Positions 6,102 through 12,461 of a DNA stretch of 14,955 nt are shown piece by piece (position 1 is the stretch's first letter; the number at the start of each line of letters is the position of its first letter). The notes beneath the pieces were generated by a model. It saw only the letters and a program-made list of their open reading frames with translations. It made no database searches and was not told where the DNA came from. The translations under genes and the position numbers were made by a program. The stretch is from assembly GCA_023391015.1 (NCBI GenBank), contig JAEWBT010000094.1:1-14955 (forward strand), given 5' to 3'. This stretch comes from Bacteroidota bacterium (GTDB lineage Bacteria; Bacteroidota; Bacteroidia; Chitinophagales; Chitinophagaceae).

Positions 6102-7076
6102 TTAAAAGTTGCTTTGCCACCGTTCGCTGTGTGCGGCTAAATTGTCTTTTCCCGGCCACCAGTGCTTTTGTTCCGGCAGTAAAATGGGTTTTCCCTCAAA
6201 GCTGCGCAGGGTGTACAAACATTCTGCTTCGGTAAACACACCCGACAACCGCACCCGGTATTCTTCATCAATGCGGAAAAGGCCCCGATCAAACGCGCGG
6301 TGCAGATTTGGACACAAGGAAAGGCCATTCGCGATGGTATCATCATAGCTCTCCGCAAAAGGAACGATGTGACAGGCATCCACCATTTGCACGGATGTAG
6401 TGCTTATCAACCGCATGCCACTTACGCAGCAGGTATAGTTGTACACACGCGGCACAACGCGCTTAAAAACAGCACTGCGGCTGATAACCTCTTCTTCATC
6501 CAGGCCTATTGCCAACTGCCTATAAACAACACTGTTTTCATGCAGGATCTGTTGTTCAACGGTTGCAATGTAACCCGTTTGCGCACCTGATTTTCCGAAA
6601 AAATACATTTGCAGCAATACGGCCCGCAATACTTCGCGTGTATCCGGTTGGACTAACAGCTTAAACAGGGGTTCATCCAGATAGGCATATTCTACCCAAG
6701 CCTGTAACCCTGAAAAGCTCTTCGGCGAACGGGAACTGGTGAGCCTTGCGGCTTCACTGGTTCTTGTTTGCAAGTGCCAAAACCGATCGCCGGTAAGATG
6801 ATAAAAGGGATTGGTGAAATTGGGAGAGAACACCTCGCTATCTACATACCGCGACCATACATCCTTAAAGCGCGCAACCAGTTCCGGCGTGCTATAAATC
6901 CGGTTTTCAAAAACCTCCCCTGCTTCTATACTGTCTATCACCGCCAGCAATAGTACCGGCTTGTGTGGGGCACGTTGGCCGCTTACATATCCCCTGTTCA
7001 GCTTGCTAAAAGCGGCGCTGTAGTGTTGGAGGGAGTTGTTGAGGGGGTTGCTGGCACGGGGGTAATGATAAGTCAT
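6102..7076 (-). CDS. HNH restriction endonuclease, possible phosphorothioate/modification-dependent type
   Basis: The 324-residue protein has two parts. The N-terminal half carries RAPHKPVLLLAVIDSI (35-50), followed by a YHLTGDRFWHL segment; this resembles the sulfur-binding domain of phosphorothioate-dependent enzymes such as ScoMcrA, where an A-P-H-K-P-(L/V)-L-L-L motif is typical. The C-terminal half is a clear HNH nuclease: CCVSG (216-220), DACHIVPF with His236, then NGLSLCPNLHRAFDRG with Asn250, Cys255 and His259. These enzymes act in the cytoplasm, cutting foreign DNA that carries a particular backbone or base modification. It lies 108 bases downstream of the short-Argonaute gene on the same strand. 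Its base composition is near 50% GC in sample lines (30 of 60 at 6841-6900), higher than the Argonaute pair, so it may have joined the island separately. No partner methylase or dnd genes are in the window. Confidence 0.82.
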   Translation of the reverse strand: MTYHYPRASNPLNNSLQHYSAAFSKLNRGYVSGQRAPHKPVLLLAVIDSIEAGEVFENRIYSTPELVARFKDVWSRYVDSEVFSPNFTNPFYHLTGDRFWHLQTRTSEAARLTSSRSPKSFSGLQAWVEYAYLDEPLFKLLVQPDTREVLRAVLLQMYFFGKSGAQTGYIATVEQQILHENSVVYRQLAIGLDEEEVISRSAVFKRVVPRVYNYTCCVSGMRLISTTSVQMVDACHIVPFAESYDDTIANGLSLCPNLHRAFDRGLFRIDEEYRVRLSGVFTEAECLYTLRSFEGKPILLPEQKHWWPGKDNLAAHSERWQSNF

Positions 7077-7122
7077 TTATAAACTGGTATGCGCTAACTT
7101 GGCAAATTCTAGACACGGAGCT

Positions 7123-7147
7123 TAATATGGATATTCCATCCATATTA
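7123..7147. promoter_or_regulatory. Inverted repeat in front of the HNH gene (operator-like)
   Basis: TAATATGGAT (7123-7132) and ATCCATATTA (7138-7147) are perfect 10-bp inverted repeats with a 5-base loop, and a third partial copy (TATGGAT) starts at about 7155. The site is 47-71 bases upstream of the HNH start and about 38 bases past the Argonaute stop. Without a T run it is a poor terminator for the Argonaute gene; an operator or leader hairpin for the HNH gene is the more likely reading. Confidence 0.5.
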
Positions 7148-7184
7148 TTTACAGTATGGATGATACGAATTAACCAAATAAAAT

Positions 7185-8669
7185 TTACATATAAAAGCTA
7201 TATCGTAGTTGCATCTTATCTCCCTTGTTTAGGTACTTTAAAATCTCACCCACATTGTGTGCACACTCTAATGTAATTGGCAGCTTTCGATCAAATTGAG
7301 TGTTGTTCCAATTCATTTTGGTTAGCGCTAAAATTTCATCGCAGATAAGATCAGGATCTTCATCGTACTCGAATAAAGTGATTTCTAAAGCTCTTGGAAT
7401 ATACATCCCAGTGTAGGTTTCGTAGTATGGCACGGCACCACGCGTATATAACAGGTGGCGTTTGTCAGAAAAGCGGAGGTGCGTACCACGGAGTGGTGGA
7501 TAGCTTTTTTCTCTATAAAGCCGAAAGTCTGAAAACTCGTTAATAGTTACCATATCTAGCTTATCGATGTGATACTTTTCCGCCGCTTCCCTAAACCCGT
7601 CGAGCTCTTCCTGAGTGTAGTTAGATGTTTTGTGTATAACCAGTCGTTTAGGAGTATGCTTTATAGAGTTGTGATACTCTTTCAAAGATTGGTCGAGTAA
7701 GTCAAATGCTTGCTTCTTACCTAGGTGTGGCATACGGTCATTTTTAGAAAGCTCAACCTCTTCTCCTCGCAGAATTACCCCTTTACCATGTTCGTTGAAA
7801 ATCTGAGCAATACTAGTCTGAATTGTCTTTTTATCCCTACTTCGATAGAAGCTTATGCCTGCGTAGCAAGTAGTCTCGGACATGTCCTTTCGAATAAGGG
7901 CCCATGGAGTTCCACCCGCTTTGTAATAAATAGCCGTAAAGAAATTCCACGCTATTGTAGCGGCATCTTGCATTTCTCCAGTGGGATTAGCAATTCTATC
8001 CCGAACTATCTGAATAGGGACTTGATATTGCATAGCTTTTGCCTTTAGATGACGCCTGAAATTGCGCTCTAGATAAGAAATATCATCATCTGCCTCTGTA
8101 CTATCGCTTGCTTCTTCGTTGGCCTTTTCACTATCATCCTCATTCTCTTGCGCGAGTGTACCGTTATCAAGGCGAGCTTCTGTGACATTGGAAAACAAAT
8201 CCTCATTCAAGACACACAGAATAACATCTGGCTGTTTGTTCTGCGTCAGATACTTAATCTCTTCCAAATACAAATGAGCTACCTCGCTTATTACGTCCTC
8301 TAAGGCTTCATTTTCTCTGAAAATCTTCTCTAAACTGGAATTATTAATGTCTCGTTGGTAGGTCTCATCATGAGTAAATGAACATCTAAATGCTCCTTCT
8401 TTATTGAAACCTGGAAATTCAGGAAAAAGATTTGCGTGTACTTTCTTTCCTCGTTTTCCCTGTTTTGCCTCAATCCTGTTTTTGCATCGCTCAAGCCAGT
8501 AGATAACAGTTTTAATGCTTTCGCTTTTACCCACAATGCCAAGCATAATATTCTCACGTCGTGCCCCTTTAATATCATAAGGGCCATAATCAGTAATCCC
8601 ACCTTTGGGGCAAACATGTTCATTCTCGCCAAAAAGTAAGGCTGGCTCCTCTATATAGCGTAATCTCAT
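7185..8669 (-). CDS. Short prokaryotic Argonaute (MID-PIWI), PIWI catalytically inactive
   Basis: The 494-residue protein has the length and order of short pAgos: no N or PAZ domain, just MID and PIWI. The N-terminus has the hallmark EEPALLFG (7-14), then GGITDYGPYDI (23-33) and IMLGIVG (41-47). MID runs to about 160 (QPDVILCVLNEDLF). A very acidic linker (about 164-197) separates it from PIWI, which begins with the typical IYYKAGGTPWAL (247-258). The DEDX nuclease positions are lost: the first Asp, expected in 'G-I-D', is Ser273 (YAGISFY), and the Asp of 'H-R-D' is Thr348 (VIHKTSN). So it should bind a guide and target without slicing. The ATG at 8669 overlaps the stop of the SMEK/APAZ gene as TAATG, implying coupled translation and a fixed partnership. 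Role by family: guide-directed sensor of invading DNA that switches on the partner effector. Composition is AT-rich relative to flanks. Confidence 0.87.
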   Translation of the reverse strand: MRLRYIEEPALLFGENEHVCPKGGITDYGPYDIKGARRENIMLGIVGKSESIKTVIYWLERCKNRIEAKQGKRGKKVHANLFPEFPGFNKEGAFRCSFTHDETYQRDINNSSLEKIFRENEALEDVISEVAHLYLEEIKYLTQNKQPDVILCVLNEDLFSNVTEARLDNGTLAQENEDDSEKANEEASDSTEADDDISYLERNFRRHLKAKAMQYQVPIQIVRDRIANPTGEMQDAATIAWNFFTAIYYKAGGTPWALIRKDMSETTCYAGISFYRSRDKKTIQTSIAQIFNEHGKGVILRGEEVELSKNDRMPHLGKKQAFDLLDQSLKEYHNSIKHTPKRLVIHKTSNYTQEELDGFREAAEKYHIDKLDMVTINEFSDFRLYREKSYPPLRGTHLRFSDKRHLLYTRGAVPYYETYTGMYIPRALEITLFEYDEDPDLICDEILALTKMNWNNTQFDRKLPITLECAHNVGEILKYLNKGDKMQLRYSFYM

Positions 8670-10165
8670 TACTGGAAAAATTTCGGTGATAATTCGTTAT
8701 CTAAATCGAGCTCCGCCTCTCGCTCATTTTGCGGCTTAAACTCTTTCTGTGGTAGCCATTTGGTATCTTCAATACTAGGTGCAAAGTCGAATGGTGTAAT
8801 TGCACTAAAGTGCAGAAAACGCGAGCGGCTGCTTTGCATATCTGGATACATGAAGAAGTAGCACCAAAACCTATACTGATAATAAACAGTGCTATTCCTT
8901 TCCTGTCTTTTCAATCCAGCCATGTATGAAGCCTCAAATCTGGATGTCCCATAGCCGCCAGGATTCGTAAAACTCCATGTTGGGTTAATCACTAAGTACC
9001 ACTCGCCTCCCAGATACTCAAAAGAGGGTTCAAAAGCCATGCTTCGGAAGCAAATGATGTGGCCTTCCTTCTTACTTCTCATCTCAAAAATGACTGTCTT
9101 TACTGATGCATTTTTCTTCTTCCAGCTTTTTTTGATTGCGTGTGGGTTAGCCCGGTCGTTTTTGAAGCGTAAGATGTTATTACTTCCAACCCATTCTAAC
9201 CCACGTGAATGTCCCAAGTCAATAAGAGTTTGACGAAGGAGATGTTTATAGCTTCTAAGATGTGACTCACTCTGTGAAAAATAATCTGATGCTTTTACCT
9301 CGGTTATAGTGGATAAGTCTACCACTTTTCGGTAAGGTTCTCTTGGATTAGCTAAGTCGTGGAATGTGATGAGCTGATTCTCTCTAACTATGTAACCTCT
9401 CCCGAAAATCTCGTTTAATCGCATCGCCTCTCGGAGCAATACCATTGGCTTGAAGCTTTTGTAAGTAGGTTTGTTTTGACTTTTACAGTAGTCATTTATA
9501 CTAGTAGCGCAAGCCTCCTCATCAATCTTGACATCTGCTATGTAAATCTTCTCTGGACATTCGACATGCAAAAAATTCAAAAAGATTTTCTCTGGTTCCT
9601 TACTCAAAAACTTTTCTTGATAGACTTTTCTACGCTCACTAATTTGAATGTCCGAAAACTCATGCTGAAGGAGTTTGGCAAGGCGCGCAAGCGTGTCTAT
9701 CGAGGGGATATCCATTATTTTCTTACGGATGTCCGAAAGGTCCATAATGTGCTTACCTATTTCAAATTCAAAAGTATCAGGCAAAATTCCGCGTAGGCTA
9801 TTTGCTGAATAACTAGACTGCTTTGGCGTGAGCATAAGCACATACAAAGTATCGAAGTGCACATGCTGTCTGTAGTTGGCGAAGGTGCTTAGAGTATGTT
9901 TTACTTTCTCAAGGGTCGAAGTCGATGTTACTTGATATGCTATACGGTTTACCCCGTCCGCTAAGTCAATCGCCGGATAAGTTCGGCTGCCATTCGCATT
10001 ACTATTGGTAAGCTCGATTCCATAAATAAGGTTTAGAATTGGGATTAATGCATTTTCAGCGTGTATGTTGTAGTCATAAAGTCCCATGTCATTGAATGAC
10101 TTCACTTCTGACTCAAACCTTCCTAAATAAGTTGCAATCTTATCTAAATGCTCTTTTCGGTTCAT
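8669..10165 (-). CDS. SMEK-type nuclease fused to probable APAZ (Argonaute-partner effector)
   Basis: The 498-residue protein starts with a SMEK-like domain (about 1-150). Its features are HAENALIPILNLIYG with Glu37, AIDLADGVNRIAYQVTST with Asp67 and the Q78-V79-T80 motif, and a helix KVKHTLSTF. This is a PD-(D/E)XK-like fold in which the usual E-x-K is Q-V-T, as I recall for SMEK proteins generally. Residues about 190-475 are the probable APAZ region (N/L1-like), with MVLLREAMRLNEIFGRGYIV, then GEWYLVINPTWSFTNPGGYG (387-406) and a Tyr/Trp/Phe-rich stretch; APAZ is assigned by position, size and the W-x-L-V-I-N-P type motif, not by search. APAZ docks short Argonautes. The tail (476-498) is acidic. 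It is first in the operon and its TAA overlaps the Argonaute ATG. Inferred role: effector nuclease released or activated upon target sensing, causing abortive infection. The SMEK call is firmer than the APAZ call. Confidence 0.72.
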   Translation of the reverse strand: MNRKEHLDKIATYLGRFESEVKSFNDMGLYDYNIHAENALIPILNLIYGIELTNSNANGSRTYPAIDLADGVNRIAYQVTSTSTLEKVKHTLSTFANYRQHVHFDTLYVLMLTPKQSSYSANSLRGILPDTFEFEIGKHIMDLSDIRKKIMDIPSIDTLARLAKLLQHEFSDIQISERRKVYQEKFLSKEPEKIFLNFLHVECPEKIYIADVKIDEEACATSINDYCKSQNKPTYKSFKPMVLLREAMRLNEIFGRGYIVRENQLITFHDLANPREPYRKVVDLSTITEVKASDYFSQSESHLRSYKHLLRQTLIDLGHSRGLEWVGSNNILRFKNDRANPHAIKKSWKKKNASVKTVIFEMRSKKEGHIICFRSMAFEPSFEYLGGEWYLVINPTWSFTNPGGYGTSRFEASYMAGLKRQERNSTVYYQYRFWCYFFMYPDMQSSRSRFLHFSAITPFDFAPSIEDTKWLPQKEFKPQNEREAELDLDNELSPKFFQ

Positions 10166-10195
10166 CGCCTAGATTCTTTTCTTGTGTTTTCTTTT

Positions 10196-10217
10196 CTTGA
10201 TTTTTATGCTAATCAAG
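10196..10217. promoter_or_regulatory. Inverted repeat upstream of the SMEK/Argonaute operon
   Basis: CTTGATT (10196-10202) and AATCAAG (10211-10217) are perfect 7-bp inverted arms 8 bases apart, about 31-52 bases upstream of the operon's ATG at 10165. It may be an operator or leader hairpin. The rest of the AT-rich 10166-10347 gap holds no gene and no exact TAnnTTTG box; TATTTG-like sequences on the minus strand near 10222 and 10240 are only approximate. Confidence 0.35.
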
Positions 10218-10347
10218 CTCACAAATATCCTATCATCATCCAAATACTCGCGGGATTTTATTTAAATCTCTCTTCTGCACCTAGCCCAAAAAAGACTTTT
10301 ATTCATATCCACATAATATAATGCTTCAGATTTCATAACCCAAAAAC

Positions 10348-10374
10348 AAAAAAGCCCAGTCTTTCGACTGAGCT
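10348..10374 (-). terminator. Intrinsic terminator of the tRNA operon
   Basis: On the minus strand AGCTCAGTC (10374-10366) pairs with GACTGGGCT (10361-10353) around a GAAA tetraloop, with one T-G wobble, followed by a run of T residues (down to 10348). It lies 6 bases past tRNA-Pro and shields the Argonaute operon from tRNA read-through. Confidence 0.88.
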
Positions 10375-10379
10375 TTTCG

Positions 10380-10452
10380 TAGGGAAGACAGGGCTCGAAC
10401 CTGCGACCCCCTGGTCCCAAACCAGGTGCGCTACCATCTGCGCTACTTCCCT
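10380..10452 (-). tRNA. tRNA-Pro (anticodon TGG)
   Basis: Read on the minus strand, the acceptor AGGGAAG (10452-10446) pairs with CTTCCCT (10387-10381), with discriminator A at 10380. The D arm is GCGC-AGATGGTA-GCGC; the anticodon stem CCTGG/CCAGG encloses TTTGGGA with anticodon TGG (reads CCA and CCN by wobble). The T arm is GCAGG-TTCGAGC-CCTGT. The 3' CCA is not encoded, so it must be added enzymatically. Confidence 0.97.
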
Positions 10453-10477
10453 ATACTCTTAATATCATTTTTACCAG

Positions 10478-10566
10478 CGGTGAGGGGGGGATTCGAACCC
10501 CCGGTACAGTTTAACCCGTACGACAGTTTAGCAAACTATTGGTTTAAGCCACTCACCCACCTCACC
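10478..10566 (-). tRNA. tRNA-Ser (anticodon GCT)
   Basis: An 89-base class II tRNA on the minus strand. The acceptor GGTGAGG (10566-10560) pairs with CCTCACC, with discriminator G at 10478. The anticodon stem ATAGT/ACTGT encloses TTGCTAA with anticodon GCT, which reads AGC/AGU. A long variable arm (about GTACGGGTTAAACTGTAC) identifies the serine class; the T arm has GGGGG-TTCGAAT-CCCCC. CCA is not encoded. It is 25 bases upstream of tRNA-Pro in one operon. Confidence 0.97.
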
Positions 10567-10642
10567 AAAAGGGGGATTTTATTTCCGGAAAAACGGGGTT
10601 AATTCCGGCTTTAAAAAGAACTTTTCTTCGTTGGAAGGAGCG

Positions 10643-10673
10643 CAAAGATAAGCGCCGTTTTCAGATTTCCAAA
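10643..10673 (-). promoter_or_regulatory. Bacteroidota sigma promoter of the tRNA-Ser/tRNA-Pro operon
   Basis: On the minus strand, TTTG (10673-10670), exactly 19 bases of spacer, then TATCTTTG (10650-10643). This fits the Bacteroidota primary-sigma pattern of a -33 TTTG and a -7 TAnnTTTG exactly. A start near 10636 gives about a 70-base leader before tRNA-Ser. It is the strongest taxonomic signal in the window. Confidence 0.78.
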
Positions 10674-10722
10674 TAAAGATTCGCGCAAAATTTTTGAGGT
10701 GCCAAAATCCGGTAAAACCCTG

Positions 10723-12219
10723 CTATCCTTCCGGCGAAACCTGCACCCGAACCTTCAATTCTTCCACCAGATTCCGGAAATCCGGATCGGTATCCAGCAT
10801 GTCTTCCACGGCTTTCAGGGCATGGAGCACAGTGCTGTGGTCGTAGCCGCCAAAGTGCTTACCAATGGCCTTCAACGAATGGTCGGTAAACTGCTTGGAC
10901 AGGTACATCGACACCTGCCGCGCCCGGACAGTGTCGCGCTGCCGCGTGCGGGTGGAAATGCGCTCGTAGGGAATCTCAAAAAAACCGGCAACCGTTTTTT
11001 GAATGTGCTCCAGGGTGATTTCCATCGCCGGCATTTTCACGAAATTCTTCATCACCATCCGCGCCAGATCCAGGTCAATGTCTTTTTTGTTGAGCGTGGA
11101 TTGCGCTAAAAGCGAAATCAAAGCGCCTTCCAGATCGCGGATATTGCTTTGCACGTTCTGGGCGATAAACGCCACCACGCCCGCCGGAATTTGCAGGCCA
11201 TCGCGCTTCATCATGCGCAGCAAAATGTTTTGCCGCGTGGTGAAATCCGGCTCGGTCATCTCGGCACTCAGCCCCCAGCGAAACCGCGACAGCAACCGTT
11301 CCTCTACCCCTTCCAAATCCTTGGGCGGGGTGTCGGAGGTCAGGATAATCTGCTTACCGTTCTGGTGCAGGTGATTGAAGATGCTGAAAAACACTTTCTG
11401 GGTTTTCACGGCCGGCACGAAAAAGTGAATGTCATCCACAATCAACACATCAATGAGCTGGTAGAAATGCACAAAATCGTTTACGTTGCCGGCCCGCGAA
11501 TGCTCCGTAAACTGGTTGATAAACCGCTCCGCCGACACGTACAGCACCGTTTTAGACGGGTTGGCCACGCGCACCTGATTGCCGATGGCCTGCGCCAGGT
11601 GCGTTTTGCCGCAGCCGGTCGGGCCAAACAAAATCATCGGGTTAAAGGCCGTCTGACCGGGCTTTTGGGCAATGGCCATGCCCGCACTGCGCGCCACGCG
11701 ATTGAAATCGCCTTCCACACAGGCTTCAAAGGTGTAGCCCGAGTTGAGTTGCGGGTCAATCTGAATGCGCTTCAGGCCCGGAATGGCATAAGGGTTGGGG
11801 TTAAAAGGGTTTTTGATTTCCCCGGTGTTGGCCACGGAATTGCCCCGTGTGGGTGGCTTTTTGGTTTGCGAACCGGCCATGTGCACGGCGCTGCCCTGCT
11901 GTTGGCGCGTGGGGCGCACTACCGGCACCTCATATTCCAGGCGGCCTTCGCGGCCCAGCACTTTCCGGATGGTACGGGTGAGCAGTTCCAGGTAATGCTC
12001 TTCCAGCCATTCGTAGAAAAAGGCGGTCGGCACTTGCAAAGTCAGCTCAAAGCCTTGCAGGCGCACGGCCTTGATGGGCATAAACCAATTCTTAAACGCG
12101 TCTTCGGAAATGGCAGCCCGGATCAGGGTCAGACAAGCTTCCCAAGCCCTCGCAGCCGCCGTCGCCTCATCCGCAGTGCGGTTCGGAGCGGTGTCTTTAT
12201 GCTGCTTTTGCGGGGCCAT
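10723..12219 (-). CDS. dnaA: Chromosomal replication initiator DnaA
   Basis: From the ATG at 12219-12217 the protein has 498 residues. Domain I is at about 22-100 (AWEACLTLIRAAISEDAFKNWFMPI); a variable domain II runs to about 140; the AAA+ domain III has Walker A GPTGCGKT (199-206), Walker B VLIVDD (258-263), sensor I ILTSD and the arginine-finger region ERLLSRFRWGL (307-317). Domain IV ends with the helix-turn-helix SLKAIGKHFGGYDHSTVLHA (448-467). Tyr459 replaces the Arg usual in 'G-G-R-D-H-(S/T)-T-V'. The frame is open up to 12309, but I prefer 12219: the extra residues match nothing in DnaA, and a possible AT-rich -7-like site (12307-12316) would lie inside a longer gene. A DnaA box at 12399-12407 suggests autoregulation. 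dnaN is not adjacent. Confidence 0.96.
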   Translation of the reverse strand: MAPQKQHKDTAPNRTADEATAAARAWEACLTLIRAAISEDAFKNWFMPIKAVRLQGFELTLQVPTAFFYEWLEEHYLELLTRTIRKVLGREGRLEYEVPVVRPTRQQQGSAVHMAGSQTKKPPTRGNSVANTGEIKNPFNPNPYAIPGLKRIQIDPQLNSGYTFEACVEGDFNRVARSAGMAIAQKPGQTAFNPMILFGPTGCGKTHLAQAIGNQVRVANPSKTVLYVSAERFINQFTEHSRAGNVNDFVHFYQLIDVLIVDDIHFFVPAVKTQKVFFSIFNHLHQNGKQIILTSDTPPKDLEGVEERLLSRFRWGLSAEMTEPDFTTRQNILLRMMKRDGLQIPAGVVAFIAQNVQSNIRDLEGALISLLAQSTLNKKDIDLDLARMVMKNFVKMPAMEITLEHIQKTVAGFFEIPYERISTRTRQRDTVRARQVSMYLSKQFTDHSLKAIGKHFGGYDHSTVLHALKAVEDMLDTDPDFRNLVEELKVRVQVSPEG

Positions 12220-12398
12220 GGGAGAAAGAGAAACGACGTGTCTTTTTGAAAAAGATTGGGGCTGACAAAGCCTGCAATCCAGCTTGGAACGAACCGGAAA
12301 GACAGGCAAAATAATAAAGCCGAAGTGTAGGTTTATTCAAGGTAAGCATCGTTGAATGATTTGGCGGAAACCATTCCAACTCTTACGCCGCTCTGACC

Positions 12399-12407
12399 TG
12401 TGAATAA
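12399..12407 (-). promoter_or_regulatory. DnaA box upstream of dnaA
   Basis: TGTGAATAA on the plus strand reads TTATTCACA on the minus strand, a full match to TTATnCACA. It is 180 bases upstream of the chosen dnaA start. Only one clear box is seen, so autoregulation is a more likely role than an origin. Confidence 0.5.
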
Positions 12408-12429
12408 CGAACCGCGAAATTGCCGCCGG

Positions 12430-12456
12430 AAAAGGTAAAAAAAAAGTCCTTTACCT
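12430..12456 (-). terminator. Probable terminator of the 5'-nucleotidase pair
   Basis: On the minus strand AGGTAAA (12456-12450) pairs with TTTACCT (12439-12433), enclosing a T-rich loop, followed by a short TTT. It lies 6 bases past the metallophosphatase stop. The stem is modest and the T run short. Confidence 0.45.
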
Positions 12457-12461
12457 CTTGT

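Noticed and set aside
7185..8669. Long, slicing-competent Argonaute
   Set aside because: At 494 residues there is no room for N and PAZ domains, and the catalytic Asp positions are Ser and Thr.
10380..10452. tRNA-Pro as an attachment site for the defence island
   Set aside because: No duplicate of the tRNA 3' end and no integrase gene were found at the far side of the island.
11149..12249. 366-residue plus-strand frame opposite dnaA
   Set aside because: Antisense shadow of dnaA, rich in His/Arg/Gly, with no domain features.
12220..12461. Replication origin next to dnaA
   Set aside because: Only one clear DnaA box is seen, with no cluster of boxes and no obvious unwinding region; more probably autoregulation.
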